The translations under genes and the position numbers were made by a program. DNA of 64,000 nt. Origin: Algoriphagus iocasae (lineage in GTDB: Bacteria > Bacteroidota > Bacteroidia > Cytophagales > Cyclobacteriaceae). Shown one piece after another: positions 18,218 through 27,235 of the stretch. The notes under the pieces are model-generated. The model saw only the letters and a program-made list of their open reading frames with translations, did not search any database and was not told the origin of the DNA. Every line of letters starts with the position of its first letter. Position 1 is the first letter of the stretch. The stretch is taken from positions 1,354,006-1,418,005 of the forward strand of contig NZ_JACIJO010000002.1 in the NCBI RefSeq assembly GCF_014206875.1, in the 5' to 3' direction.

Positions 18218-19438
18218 TTAAAGCTGCTGGATGTAATCTCTTAGAAAGTCCTTCACAGGGAGTATTTGGATAGTTTTTCCATCTGAAATAAGTGAATCAG
18301 TTTGATTTAGAGTCAGTATAAAACCTTCCTTTTTTTCGAAAAATACCATTGCCTCCAATAGTCCATCGAGTTCTCTTCGCTTATTATCCACATGCACTTT
18401 CTCAGTGACTTGTATCAGCCATTTGCAATATTCTCCATCGAAGACCACGAAATCACATTCCTTCCGCTCCCTGAAGTAATACATTTTCAAGTTAGTTTTT
18501 CGAAGTAATATATATGCCAGATTTTCCAGCAATCTGCCTTGATCTTTGCTAAAACTTAGAGAGTTTGCTTTCGCGAAGCCAGTGTCTATACAATATACTT
18601 TTTTGGGATTCTTGGAGATACTTTTGGTAGACCAACTGAATCTTGGTAAGAAGAAGAGCAAATAGGCATCTTCCAGCCATGATAAATAGTCAGAAACCGT
18701 GGTCGCCGAACCCACATCAAAGGTCTTTTTCAGACTGTTAAAACTCATTTCTTTTCCCACATTGGATATTAGAAAGAGGGTGATGTCCATCAGCGTTTTC
18801 GTGTTTTTGATGCTGTAGCGTATGGCTATGTCTCTGAAAACGATGTCTTTGAGGAGGTTTTGTAAGACTTCAGGATTTTTGTCACGTAGGTATTCAGGGA
18901 ACCCGCCAGAGTTCAAATACTCTTCAAAGCTTTCTTGTTCATCTGGTTTTGCATTGTAGTCCAAAAATTCCAGATAGGAAAAAGGGAATATCTCATGGGC
19001 CAAATATCGACCTGTAAGTCTCGTTCCTAATTCTTTACTCAATAAAGATGCATTTGACCCGGTGACATATACTTTTTCACCCCGATCATGAAGCTGTCTC
19101 ACATATACTTCCCAGCCTGGAACATTCTGTATTTCATCAAAGTAATAAGCAGACGTATTCTCACCGAAAACCTCGTCTAGCTTAGGGAAATCACTAACTT
19201 CGAAACCATATATACGAGGATCCTCAAAATTCAAATAGCCGAAGGAAGACTGGGACTCTGATATGATCTGTCGCATAAGTGTACTTTTCCCGCAGCGGCG
19301 TATTCCTGTGATTACCTCTATATGGGTGCTGCTAAGCTTTATTTTCGACTTGGCTTCCCGATTGGTAAGTGATAATTCCTTAGAGAATATTTTTTTCTGA
19401 CCTGCGACCGCTGCCGCTATTTCCTCCTTAAGTATCAT
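18218..19438 (-). CDS. AAA ATPase with DUF4143 domain
   Basis: 406 residues. The N-terminal ATPase has Walker A GIRRCGKS (Lys51) and a Walker B segment AYYFDEIQNV near residue 100; sensor-like VTGSNASLLS follows. The C-terminal part (about 290-406) has a nuclease-like strand pattern ERKECDFVVF as in DUF4143 proteins. The family is abundant in bacteria and archaea but its function is not defined. It is a single gene with two near-identical 16-bp repeats upstream, which suggests its own regulation. Confidence 0.85.
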   Translation of the reverse strand: MILKEEIAAAVAGQKKIFSKELSLTNREAKSKIKLSSTHIEVITGIRRCGKSTLMRQIISESQSSFGYLNFEDPRIYGFEVSDFPKLDEVFGENTSAYYFDEIQNVPGWEVYVRQLHDRGEKVYVTGSNASLLSKELGTRLTGRYLAHEIFPFSYLEFLDYNAKPDEQESFEEYLNSGGFPEYLRDKNPEVLQNLLKDIVFRDIAIRYSIKNTKTLMDITLFLISNVGKEMSFNSLKKTFDVGSATTVSDYLSWLEDAYLLFFLPRFSWSTKSISKNPKKVYCIDTGFAKANSLSFSKDQGRLLENLAYILLRKTNLKMYYFRERKECDFVVFDGEYCKWLIQVTEKVHVDNKRRELDGLLEAMVFFEKKEGFILTLNQTDSLISDGKTIQILPVKDFLRDYIQQL

Positions 19439-19481
19439 TTTTTGAGGTGTTTAATCCTTCTAAGATACTATTTATATTACC

Positions 19482-19520
19482 AAAGTAAAATAGTTTATTT
19501 TTAAAAAGTATAATAGTTTA
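19482..19520 (-). promoter_or_regulatory. Paired 16-bp operator-like repeats upstream of the DUF4143 gene
   Basis: AAAGTAAAATAGTTTA (19482-19497) and AAAGTATAATAGTTTA (19505-19520) differ at one base, start 23 bp apart (about two helical turns) and are nearly self-palindromic. They lie 44-82 bp upstream of the ATG, where a regulator or the promoter would sit. Confidence 0.5.
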
Positions 19521-19575
19521 CGATTATAACGTAAATTATTACGATGTGCTGGAATTGAATTTCAGATATCTGATT

Positions 19576-20697
19576 TTATAATTTATCCATCGTCATCAGC
19601 GGCACATCCTGGCGATTGACTTCCAAAAGTGGCATATACTCCGATTCTGGATATTGCCAGCCATCTTCGCCTAATTCATATAAAAGTGGAGCAAGGTTTT
19701 GAACTGCAGCCTTACACCCTTGGACAATCGCTCCCATTTTTCCGGTTTGCTTGGACAGAACAGCTTCGTTTTCTATTTCAAATGGACCTGTAAACTTTTT
19801 CTCTTTCAAAACATTCACAAAAGCTCTCCAATCCATCGAGTCACCTAAGCCGAAACCAGGCAAGGTAGCTTCATAATGATGTCTATCCCATGGATTGGTG
19901 CTGGAGGTAATTTTCAATTTTTCGGCCCATTCAGGTCTCACTTCCTGCATTGGATACATATTTCCCCAAAATGGATCAGGATTGTTTCTGGTGGATTTGA
20001 CATGGATCCTTTTGAGGCGATTCATATCTGTGTTTTTTATGACACTCACTGGGTCAGTGTGCTGCCAAATGTCATGAGAGGGATCATAGATTTCTCCGTG
20101 ATTGGTTTCAGGGACCAAATCGTACATGATTTTTCTCGCTGCCAAAATTCCAGTCAGATTGTTGAACGTTCCAAAATGTCCTGAACTTCTCCAGCCTTCC
20201 ATCGGGCAGTTTTCATAAAGAACTGTCACACCCAAACTATTTGCATAGCGGATAATCGGACCAAAGATTTTTTGATATTCCAGCAGGTTTTTCTCAAATC
20301 CTCCTTCCTGATTTCCCAATTCATGGTTATAGCCGACAAAGGTTCCGACTTTTACATCGTTTTCATCTCCTCCGAGCAGATAGGCCATGCGGATCAGCCG
20401 AAGTAAGTGGTTTTGGTTTTTGATCCGCTGCTCTGGATCTCCACCGATCAGGTTTTCAAAAGCTCCAATCGAAAGCCTAAGTTTTGCCCCATTAAATTGG
20501 CTGATCAGTTTTTTAGCCTGTTCGGGCCCGAAATTCTCATAATCCAAATGGGTGGCCACAAAATCATCCCGAGTTCCGTCTTTTCTAAAAACACATAGAT
20601 CCAAACCTTGAACGCCAATTTCACTGGCTTTTTCGATGGTTTGCTCTAGGTTGAGTTGGTCGAAAGCGGATGTCATGATCCAAATTGGGTTTGCCAT
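19576..20697 (-). CDS. Sugar phosphate isomerase/epimerase-like TIM-barrel protein
   Basis: 373 residues of the xylose-isomerase-like TIM-barrel superfamily. YENCPMEGW and GEIYDPSHDIWQHTDP carry metal-binding Glu and His residues, HVKST is the usual third ligand strand, and FEIENEAVLS supplies the last Glu. Such enzymes isomerise or epimerise sugars or act on inositol derivatives. Length is somewhat above the usual 280-320. No other sugar gene is adjacent, so the substrate is unknown. No signal peptide is visible. Confidence 0.8.
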   Translation of the reverse strand: MANPIWIMTSAFDQLNLEQTIEKASEIGVQGLDLCVFRKDGTRDDFVATHLDYENFGPEQAKKLISQFNGAKLRLSIGAFENLIGGDPEQRIKNQNHLLRLIRMAYLLGGDENDVKVGTFVGYNHELGNQEGGFEKNLLEYQKIFGPIIRYANSLGVTVLYENCPMEGWRSSGHFGTFNNLTGILAARKIMYDLVPETNHGEIYDPSHDIWQHTDPVSVIKNTDMNRLKRIHVKSTRNNPDPFWGNMYPMQEVRPEWAEKLKITSSTNPWDRHHYEATLPGFGLGDSMDWRAFVNVLKEKKFTGPFEIENEAVLSKQTGKMGAIVQGCKAAVQNLAPLLYELGEDGWQYPESEYMPLLEVNRQDVPLMTMDKL

Positions 20698-20774
20698 GAG
20701 GAAGAGTTTAAAGTTTATAGTTTAAAGTTATTTCTAAAGTTAAAAATCTGAAACCATATATCTGAAACCATACA

Positions 20775-21074
20775 TCAAGAATAACTTCTTCGGATTTCTA
20801 CTTTCATTTTTTGTCTTTCCCAGAGAGCGCGGGCTAAGTCAGGGGCAACTTGATCAGGTTCGGATTCATGAAGGATCCTTTTTAGTTTTTCTTCGCCCAA
20901 ATCTATTCGATAGCATATTTGAAGCAAGCGCTCAAACTCCCTGTCCAGCATTTGCCGGATAATTTTGGCTAAAAATTCAATTGCTTTTTCCTCATCAAAT
21001 TCAGACTTGATTTCAGGAAGTTGAAAATCTTTTTCAAGCAATTGGAAAGTCTCCTTAAAAATTGGATTTGCCAT
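20775..21074 (-). CDS. Conserved-looking hypothetical protein, 99 aa
   Basis: A small charged, all-helical protein (EEKAIEFLAKIIRQMLDREFERLLQICYRIDLGEEKLKRIL). The ATG at 21074 (MANPIF) is chosen over an upstream TTG, because the TTG lies in the T-tract of the preceding terminator. No family is recognised. It directly follows the DUF5606 gene terminator on the minus strand, so it needs read-through or its own promoter. A role beside the DUF5606 protein is only suggested by position. Confidence 0.6.
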   Translation of the reverse strand: MANPIFKETFQLLEKDFQLPEIKSEFDEEKAIEFLAKIIRQMLDREFERLLQICYRIDLGEEKLKRILHESEPDQVAPDLARALWERQKMKVEIRRSYS

Positions 21075-21081
21075 GTCAATC

Positions 21082-21104
21082 AAAAAAGCCCTGCAATGCA
21101 GGGC
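21082..21104 (-). terminator. Rho-independent terminator after the DUF5606 gene
   Basis: Perfect 8-bp stem GCCCTGCA/TGCAGGGC with a one-base centre, followed on the minus strand by six T residues. It lies just after the stop of the 21112-21543 gene. Confidence 0.85.
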
Positions 21105-21111
21105 CTATATT

Positions 21112-21543
21112 TTAATTTTCTTTTGTTTCTTCTCCTTCTTCGCTGCTTTCTTCCAAAGTCTCAGGAACCTGAACACGAATGATTTTATACCAAGAAATCA
21201 ATTTTTTGATATCTGAGGTATACACTCTCGCTTCATCCACTTCAGGAAGGACGTGCTTCATAAATGCTCTTAGTTCCGCATCATCAGGATTAGCGTCTAA
21301 CCCTAAATCTCCCTTAAACTCAGCTTCGATTTTCTTCATGATAGATTCAAGCGGCTCAGCACCTTCTTCCGTCAATGTATAAATAGAAATATCGCTTAGA
21401 ATGGAAACTCTTTGAGACATTCCAGCCACAAGTTTTGCTTTTTTATCATCCAAGCTTTCAAGGATCACTCCCGATCTAGATGGCTTCAAAACTTTAAATA
21501 AACCCGGCTTTCCGGCTACTGTTGCGATGTCTTTAAAATTCAT
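21112..21543 (-). CDS. DUF5606-like conserved protein
   Basis: 143 residues starting MNFKDIATVAGKPGLFKVL. The longer frame upstream lacks a better start, and the ATG at 21543 matches the family opening. The first about 60 residues form a small beta domain (GVILESLDDKKAKLVAGMSQRVSILSDISIYT). The C-terminal helical part ends in a Glu-rich tail. The family is restricted to Bacteroidota and has no known function. It is 39 bp downstream of engB on the same strand. Confidence 0.75.
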   Translation of the reverse strand: MNFKDIATVAGKPGLFKVLKPSRSGVILESLDDKKAKLVAGMSQRVSILSDISIYTLTEEGAEPLESIMKKIEAEFKGDLGLDANPDDAELRAFMKHVLPEVDEARVYTSDIKKLISWYKIIRVQVPETLEESSEEGEETKEN

Positions 21544-21582
21544 TGGTTTGTTTTTTTCAGGCTGCAAATATAGGATTATCAA

Positions 21583-22194
21583 TTAAATGATTTCTCCTGA
21601 TTCGTATTCTTGTACCAGTTCTTCGATAAATCTGGTCAATTCGTCTTTTCCTTGTCCATTTTCGGCCGAAGTCACAAAATAATCTGGGATTTCCTCAAAG
21701 ATTTCCTGTGTCTTTTTAAGGAATTTGCGGATGTTCTGATCAGTTTTCGTGTTTGATTGTTTGTCGGCTTTGGTGAAAACGATAGCTGCTGGAACTCCTT
21801 CTGTTCCGCACCAAAGCAAAAATTCCAAATCGATTTTTTGTGGTTCTAAACGGCTGTCAATCAGTACGAAAACGCCACACAAATTTTCTCTTTTGGTCAA
21901 ATAAGTGCTGATCATGCTTTCCCAGCCTTGCTTCACTTTCACATTGACTTTGGCGAAGCCATAGCCTGGCAAATCCACCAAATACCAACGGTCGTTGATC
22001 ATAAAGTGGTTGATCAATTGAGTTTTACCTGGTTTTTGGGAAGTTTTTGCCAAATCCTTTTTCTCGGTGAGCATATTGATCAAAGAGCTTTTGCCCACAT
22101 TGGATCTACCGATAAATGCTACCTCAGCCCGATCTGGTTTCGGACAATTTCCAGGATTTGAATTACTGATTACAAATTGAGCTTTCTGGATCAT
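21583..22194 (-). CDS. engB: Ribosome biogenesis GTPase EngB (YsxC/YihA)
   Basis: 203 residues. G1 is GRSNVGKSSL, G3 is DLPGYGFAKV, G4 is TKADK and G5 lies near TSAENGQG, which is the EngB set. It is an essential GTPase in assembly of the 50S ribosomal subunit. Its gene diverges from ubiE across about 120 bp. Confidence 0.95.
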   Translation of the reverse strand: MIQKAQFVISNSNPGNCPKPDRAEVAFIGRSNVGKSSLINMLTEKKDLAKTSQKPGKTQLINHFMINDRWYLVDLPGYGFAKVNVKVKQGWESMISTYLTKRENLCGVFVLIDSRLEPQKIDLEFLLWCGTEGVPAAIVFTKADKQSNTKTDQNIRKFLKKTQEIFEEIPDYFVTSAENGQGKDELTRFIEELVQEYESGEII

Positions 22195-22316
22195 AAACGT
22201 AGATTAGGATGCAAAAATAGGAATAATCCTTTAGGAATGACTTTCTCTTAAATGGCAACAATTTTCCAATCCTCAGGTTTCTTGAGTATTATTGCGCACT
22301 CAAAGAACGATTCGTG

Positions 22317-23039
22317 ATGTCTGTAGTACCTTACAAAGATAAGCAAGACCCTAAAAAAGCACAGGTTGCTGAGATGTTTAACAACATAAGTCCGAAATAT
22401 GACTTGTTGAACCATGTTTTGAGCATGGGAATTGACATCACTTGGCGAAAGAAAGCCATCAAATTATTGAAAAAAGATCAGCCTAAGTTGATTTTGGATA
22501 TTGCCACCGGAACAGGTGATTTTGCCATTGAGGCTTTGGCTTTGAATCCCGACAAAGTTATCGGAGTGGATATTTCTGAAGGCATGCTAGCCGAAGGAAG
22601 AAAAAAAATGGCCAAAAAAGGTCTGGAAGATAAAATTGAACTCCAGTTGGGAGATTCCGAAGGATTGCTTTTCGAGGATAATAAGTTTGATGCTGTGATC
22701 GTTTCCTTTGGAGTTAGAAACTTCGAAAATCTGGAGAAAGGACTAGCGGATATGTATCGGGTACTAAAGCCTGGAGGAAAAACTGTGATTGTGGAATTCA
22801 GTAAGCCTAGAAAGTTTCCTATGAAACAGGCTTATGGTTTTTATTCCAATTTTATCCTTCCACAGATTGGTAAAATTGTATCCAAAGACAATTCTGCTTA
22901 TACTTATCTACCTGAATCAGTACAGGCATTTCCGGATGGAGAAGATTTTCTGGCTGTTTTGAAAAAGGTAGGATTTACCCAAACGATATGCAAACCACTG
23001 ACATTTGGTATCAGCTCTATTTACGTGGGCGTAAAATAA
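22317..23039 (+). CDS. ubiE: Demethylmenaquinone methyltransferase
   Basis: 240 residues. The SAM-binding glycine loop is [22 protein letters not shown] and [15 protein letters not shown] are UbiE/MenG signatures. It makes the last methylation in menaquinone synthesis. ATG at 22317 is preferred to the GTG directly before it. The last 52 bp overlap porT, an arrangement also seen in other Bacteroidota. Confidence 0.95.
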   Translation: MSVVPYKDKQDPKKAQVAEMFNNISPKYDLLNHVLSMGIDITWRKKAIKLLKKDQPKLILDIATGTGDFAIEALALNPDKVIGVDISEGMLAEGRKKMAKKGLEDKIELQLGDSEGLLFEDNKFDAVIVSFGVRNFENLEKGLADMYRVLKPGGKTVIVEFSKPRKFPMKQAYGFYSNFILPQIGKIVSKDNSAYTYLPESVQAFPDGEDFLAVLKKVGFTQTICKPLTFGISSIYVGVK

Positions 23040-23788
23040 CACTGACATTGTTTATTGTCGGGCTGATGACCTTGCCTTCTTTTGGGCAAGGGATGTTTGG
23101 CCTTACCTCAGGTTCTGGATCTGATAATCGGACTTTGTCTTATGGATTCTTTTTGGCTGCGCAAACGAGTACTTACCAGATTAAATATTCTGATGCATTT
23201 CTTAATCCTACTACTACCAGTATGGGAAATGTGCAATCGATCAATCCTCAATTTTCTCCTGGGTTTTCCTTGGGATTTATCGGGATTTTGAGATTTCATG
23301 ATCAGGTACAGTTGCTTTTTACTCCCAAAGTGGGTTTTTATGAATACAAAACTGAAGTAAGATATTTTGGTTCCGAAGATCCTTCCCTAATAAATGTACC
23401 TGATGAAAATACTCAGATTAATACTAAAACATCCCAAGTTCTGACTTCTGAAGCGACTATGGTGGAGCTTCCTTTACTTTTTAAATACAGATCTCAGCGA
23501 TTCAATAATACCCGAATGTATTTTATCGGAGGTGCAAGTTATAACTTCCGTACCAAAGCACAGGATGAAGCAGACGTCGAAGATCTGGTTACCACTGGAC
23601 AAGATGTTTCTTTGGAAATGGGGATGGGCTTCGAGATTTATTTCAAGTACTTCAAGTTTGCTCCAGAAATCAGGTTCTCTCATGGGCTGAACAATGCCTA
23701 TAGAAGAGAAAATACCATTCCAGAGATCGCTGATGCGATATCCTCTATCAAAAGAAAAAGCATTACGCTTTATTTGAATTTCCAGTAA
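22988..23788 (+). CDS. porT: Type IX secretion / gliding protein PorT (SprT)
   Basis: 266 residues with a signal sequence that starts late (hydrophobic about 18-30, ending SFGQG) and an outer-membrane barrel body ending SITLYLNFQ. Position directly after, and overlapping, ubiE is the classic place for porT/sprT in Bacteroidota. PorT is required for type IX secretion and gliding. The ATG lies 52 bp inside ubiE; no later ATG would keep the signal peptide. The last 150 codons are repeated as a headless copy at 25571-26017. Confidence 0.85.
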   Translation: MQTTDIWYQLYLRGRKITLTLFIVGLMTLPSFGQGMFGLTSGSGSDNRTLSYGFFLAAQTSTYQIKYSDAFLNPTTTSMGNVQSINPQFSPGFSLGFIGILRFHDQVQLLFTPKVGFYEYKTEVRYFGSEDPSLINVPDENTQINTKTSQVLTSEATMVELPLLFKYRSQRFNNTRMYFIGGASYNFRTKAQDEADVEDLVTTGQDVSLEMGMGFEIYFKYFKFAPEIRFSHGLNNAYRRENTIPEIADAISSIKRKSITLYLNFQ

Positions 23789-23802
23789 ACAAAGATTTTT
23801 AA

Positions 23803-23838
23803 ATTGAAAAATTTCAATCTTGATACGTATCAATTTTT
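23803..23838 (+). terminator. Hairpins between convergent porT and lipoprotein A
   Basis: Two small dyads, ATTGAAA/TTTCAAT and the perfect palindrome TTGATACGTATCAA (23820-23833), the latter followed by five T residues. They lie just after the porT stop. Confidence 0.5.
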
Positions 23839-24988
23839 ACTTTTTTAGGCTGGAAAAATCAAAGGTATGGATGACCATTTCATCTTCGTTAAATTCAGGG
23901 TTATCTGGGTGCATAGGAAATAAGTTCAATCCATTCTCATCCACGAAGTAATGATGTGGGAGGTAGGTGTTTCTTGGGAGTGTAAATTCCTGCAAAAGTG
24001 AATAATCCTGGCCATCATAGATTGAAATCACGAAAAAGGGGGGAGTGGCACTGTATTGCATGGGGTCAGTTTCTTCTGGTATTTCTTCTCCCGGCCAACC
24101 AAATCTATAAATCAGTTCATTAAAAGAGTCATAGGCAATTCCGAAATTCTCAGCACTTTTATAGGAAACCCTCATGTTGTCGTCTATAGAAAATGAATTT
24201 TTGTCTCTAAAAAAGTATTCATTGGAGAAATTTTTAACTAGATCAGTCTTTAAATATATTTCCTGGGAGGTACTTTTATTCACATCTATTTGAAAGAGTT
24301 TGTTGCTTTGACTATGAAGTAAAAGTGCATCATTGTTGGAAAGAGTCAACCCAAAACTAAGTTCGTTGACTGGATCTAATATAGTGGAGGGAATTCGATA
24401 GGGTAATGCATGAAAAAGCCCAGACTTTATATCAAAAGAAAGTAGAGGCGCATACTCTTGGAGTGAGCTATCGTCTAACTCGTTTGGTTTTAACATCCTC
24501 AATGTACTCAATTGAAAAACCAACTGATTTTTATGATCAAAGATCATATTGGAATACCTGGTTATTCCCAATACATATTGTCCTCTAGGGGTTTCTTCAA
24601 AATAGTCATAAGAATTGATCAGATTCCCCTCTGAGTTGATCAGTTGAAATTTATAAGCCATGGTTGGGATATAGATGCTGTCTGAAGAATGAACAAAGAA
24701 TCCGTAGGGTTTTCCAAGACCATTTGGCCCATCCCGTTCAAGGCGAATTGATTTGGTCACTTTTTTTTGTTGAAGATCTATCACAGTAATCGTCTCACGA
24801 TCAGAATTCCACCAATACAGATTTCCATCTAAATATTGTTGCGTTCTGGTAAAGGGCTCTGTATCTCGGTCTATTGGAATAGAAGTCTTTTCTGAAATAT
24901 AGTCGAGAGGATTTTCAGAAACTTCTATTGGTTTAGTGCACGATAAAAATGTAAAAAGTGGCAAAAGGAAGGTAATTGGTTTTTTCAT
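23837..24988 (-). CDS. DUF4221-like surface lipoprotein, copy A
   Basis: 383 residues from the ATG at 24988. An upstream in-frame start would spoil the lipoprotein signal. A signal with lipobox TFLSC lipidates Cys17. The body is built of WWNSDRE, LINSEGNLINSYDYF and YRFGWPGEE strands and resembles the beta-propeller-like DUF4221 lipoproteins of Bacteroidota. It is expected on the membrane surface; ligand unknown. It follows the small peptide gene at 25049-25246 and pairs with copy B (26080-27228). The last about 65 residues are nearly identical between copies, while the rest shares under about half. Confidence 0.75.
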   Translation of the reverse strand: MKKPITFLLPLFTFLSCTKPIEVSENPLDYISEKTSIPIDRDTEPFTRTQQYLDGNLYWWNSDRETITVIDLQQKKVTKSIRLERDGPNGLGKPYGFFVHSSDSIYIPTMAYKFQLINSEGNLINSYDYFEETPRGQYVLGITRYSNMIFDHKNQLVFQLSTLRMLKPNELDDSSLQEYAPLLSFDIKSGLFHALPYRIPSTILDPVNELSFGLTLSNNDALLLHSQSNKLFQIDVNKSTSQEIYLKTDLVKNFSNEYFFRDKNSFSIDDNMRVSYKSAENFGIAYDSFNELIYRFGWPGEEIPEETDPMQYSATPPFFVISIYDGQDYSLLQEFTLPRNTYLPHHYFVDENGLNLFPMHPDNPEFNEDEMVIHTFDFSSLKK

Positions 24989-25001
24989 ACTTAATATATA
25001 A

Positions 25002-25037
25002 ACCAACCCTCTATCATTTTCTTTACAGAGGGTTGGT
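25002..25037 (-). promoter_or_regulatory. Intercistronic hairpin between peptide A and lipoprotein A
   Basis: Perfect 11-bp stem (ACCAACCCTCT with AGAGGGTTGGT) and 14-nt loop, just after the peptide stop and 14 bp before the lipoprotein ATG. No long T-tract follows, so it looks like a partial terminator or an RNA-stabilising stem. Confidence 0.6.
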
Positions 25038-25048
25038 ATCTTAATAAT

Positions 25049-25246
25049 CTACTCTACCACTGGAACATCACAGTTATCCCCCGAAACTGCACAAAGGCCG
25101 TCATTTGCTGTCCAATTGCAGTCAAGAGCCACTCTGTCCCAATGACACCAATTGGCTTGTTGGGCTTTTAAGGTGGTGATTCCACCTATTAGTGCCAATA
25201 CAAATACAGTACTAGCTAGAAACAATTTAAACCGATTTTTAAACAT
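25049..25246 (-). CDS. Small secreted four-Cys peptide, copy A
   Basis: 65 residues: a strong signal peptide (about 1-28, FLASTVFVLALIGGITTLKA) and a short mature part of some 37 residues with four Cys and several Trp, ending CDVPVVE. Size, export signal and position next to a propeller-like lipoprotein recall NVEALA-type small proteins of Bacteroidota, but the NVEALA motif itself is not present. Likely disulfide-bonded in the periplasm or outside. It is upstream of lipoprotein A with a hairpin in between. Confidence 0.7.
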   Translation of the reverse strand: MFKNRFKLFLASTVFVLALIGGITTLKAQQANWCHWDRVALDCNWTANDGLCAVSGDNCDVPVVE

Positions 25247-25412
25247 AATAGTTAAATTTTAAAAGTAAAACATAGGACTAAAATGTATTTAGGTTAATTA
25301 ATAAGTTAAATTAAATAGATGAATGGTTTATTTTTTTTTTAAATGGTTATTAAGTCTTGCGTTCTTAATGCTTTCATTTTTTAGTACAATCATATTCTTT
25401 TTATCTTTCAGC

Positions 25413-25592
25413 ATGAAAAATAAAATTGCTTTGGTCACAGGTGCAACTTCAGGAATCGGGAAAGCCTGTGCCATCACTTTGGCCAAATTAGGATATAGTA
25501 TCATTGCTACTGGAAGAAGAGCTGATCGGTTAAAAGAATTAGCTTCAGAACTTCCCGCTGAGGTGGATTATATGAATACAAAACTGAAGTAA
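25413..25592 (+). pseudogene. 5' fragment of the short-chain dehydrogenase gene
   Basis: Begins like the intact gene at 27637 (MKNKIALVTGATSGIGKA) and is nearly identical to it for 158 bp. At 25570/25571 it runs into porT sequence and stops seven codons later. It lacks the catalytic Tyr-Lys region and cannot be active. Confidence 0.9.
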
Positions 25593-26017
25593 GATATTTT
25601 GGAGTGCAAGATCCTGCCTTAATCAATACACCTGAAAATGCAGAAGTTAACACTGTCAAATCACAGATTTTGACTTCAGAAGCGTCTATGGTGGAGCTTC
25701 CTTTACTTTTTAAGTACAGATCTCAGCGATTTAATAATACTCGGATGTATTTTATCGGAGGTGCGAGTTATAACTTCCGTACCAAAGCACAGGATGAAGC
25801 TGACATCGAAGATCTGGTAACCACTGGACAGGATGTTTCTTTGGAAATGGGGATGGGCTTCGAGATTTATTTCAAGTATTTCAAGTTTGCGCCGGAGATC
25901 CGTTTTTCTCATGGGCTGAACAATGCATATAGAAGAGAAAATACCATTCCAGAGATCGCTGATGCGATATCCTCTATCAAAAGGAAAAGCATTACGCTTT
26001 ATTTGAATTTCCAGTAA
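25571..26017 (+). pseudogene. 3' fragment of porT
   Basis: The last 148 codons of porT without the signal peptide and first strands. The first about 30 codons differ noticeably from the intact gene; the remainder is about 98% identical in protein. No start with an export signal is available, so it is a dead copy from the tandem duplication. Confidence 0.88.
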
Positions 26018-26079
26018 ACAAAGATTTTTATTGAAAAATCTGAAGATTGAAAAATTTCAATCTTGATACGTATCTATTT

Positions 26080-27228
26080 TTACTTTTTCAAGCTGGAAAA
26101 ATCAAATGTATGGATGACCATTTCATCTTCGTTGAATTCAGGGTTATCTGGATGCATTGGAAATAAGTTCAACCCATTCTCATCCACAAAGTAATGATGT
26201 GCGAGGTAGGTGTTTCTTGGGAGTGTAAATTCCTGTAAAAGTGAATAATCTTGATCATCATAAATACTTATTACGAAGTAGGGAGGAGAATTACTAAACT
26301 GCATAGCATTAATATTTATAGGTACTTCCTCGCCTGGCCAACCAAATCTATATATTACACCTCGGTATTTGTCATGCATAATCCCTAAGTTCTGGGCAGT
26401 TTTATATTTTTTTCTAATATTTTCTTGAATCGAACTGCCAGATCTGTTCGAGTTTAAATACTCATTTGAAAATGTGTTGATCGAAAGAGAATTTAATTCT
26501 AAACTTTTTACAGAATTATTTTGGTAATTAAATTCATAGAGAAGATTGCTTTTTTGATGTAGTAAAAGCAAATTTTCATTATTCGTTGTACTAACAACTC
26601 CTAATACGTCTTCGGCTTCTAGGATTTTCTTATCAAACCTGAACGGCGAATCTTTCACTTCACCTATTTTAATATTCAAATCTATGTAAATGGGGATGTC
26701 TTCTAAAGTTGTATCATTTAATAGTTTTTCAAGGGGGAAATTATGTGGATTCAATCCAAAAATTATCCGGTCTCTAATTTTCAAACCCATGTTTGAGTAT
26801 CTGCTCATTGAAGCCACGATAGTACCATATAAGGAATAATTGAAATAGCTGTAACTATTGATTAACCTGCCATTTCCATTAATGAGTTTAATTTCCAAAG
26901 ACTTATTTGGTATGAAAATACTATCTATATTATGTACTATAAAACCTAAAGAAGAGCCAACTCCATTTGGACCTTCTCTTTTTAAAAGGATAGTCTTTTT
27001 TAGGGTGCTGTTACTTAAATCAAAAACACTAATCGATTCTCGGTCTGAATTCCACCAATAAAGATCGCCATCCAAATACTGCATAGTTCTGGTGTATGGT
27101 TCAGTTCTTGAATCGATTGGGATAAAGGTTTTTTCCGAAATGTGTTCTAGAACATTTGTGGGTTTATATTTAGTTTTTGAACAAGAAGCATAAAGAACTA
27201 GAAAAAATATAATAAGGAATCGTTTCAT
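26080..27228 (-). CDS. DUF4221-like surface lipoprotein, copy B
   Basis: 382 residues with lipoprotein signal (lipobox YASC, Cys16). The fold pattern is the same as copy A: SEKTFIPID, YLDGDLYWWNSDRES, INSYSYF, RFGWPGEEVP. The stretch up to about residue 315 has diverged strongly from copy A. The last about 65 residues, from FVISIYD on, differ at only two positions. Conserved ends and a variable body suggest either two alleles brought together or selection for different ligands. Probably cotranscribed with peptide B. Confidence 0.75.
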   Translation of the reverse strand: MKRFLIIFFLVLYASCSKTKYKPTNVLEHISEKTFIPIDSRTEPYTRTMQYLDGDLYWWNSDRESISVFDLSNSTLKKTILLKREGPNGVGSSLGFIVHNIDSIFIPNKSLEIKLINGNGRLINSYSYFNYSLYGTIVASMSRYSNMGLKIRDRIIFGLNPHNFPLEKLLNDTTLEDIPIYIDLNIKIGEVKDSPFRFDKKILEAEDVLGVVSTTNNENLLLLHQKSNLLYEFNYQNNSVKSLELNSLSINTFSNEYLNSNRSGSSIQENIRKKYKTAQNLGIMHDKYRGVIYRFGWPGEEVPININAMQFSNSPPYFVISIYDDQDYSLLQEFTLPRNTYLAHHYFVDENGLNLFPMHPDNPEFNEDEMVIHTFDFSSLKK

Positions 27229-27235
27229 AAAGAAG

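Larger units (their letters stand above)
23339..25570. repeat. Tandem duplication unit A (2,232 bp)
   Basis: Runs from inside porT through lipoprotein A and peptide A to codon 53 of a short-chain dehydrogenase gene. Its outer parts are almost identical to unit B, which follows directly; the middle has diverged strongly. Confidence 0.85.

Noticed and set aside
18218..19438. Defence or toxin-antitoxin system around the DUF4143 ATPase
   Set aside because: It stands alone between rnhA and a sugar isomerase, with no partner gene. The family is common and not specific to defence.
25323..25592. An 89-aa membrane-like protein with a dehydrogenase start
   Set aside because: The hydrophobic front is untranslated leader read in frame, and the end is porT sequence out of frame. 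It is a dehydrogenase fragment.
25604..26017. An apparently separate 137-aa outer-membrane protein
   Set aside because: It is the tail of porT without an export signal or own start, created by the tandem duplication.
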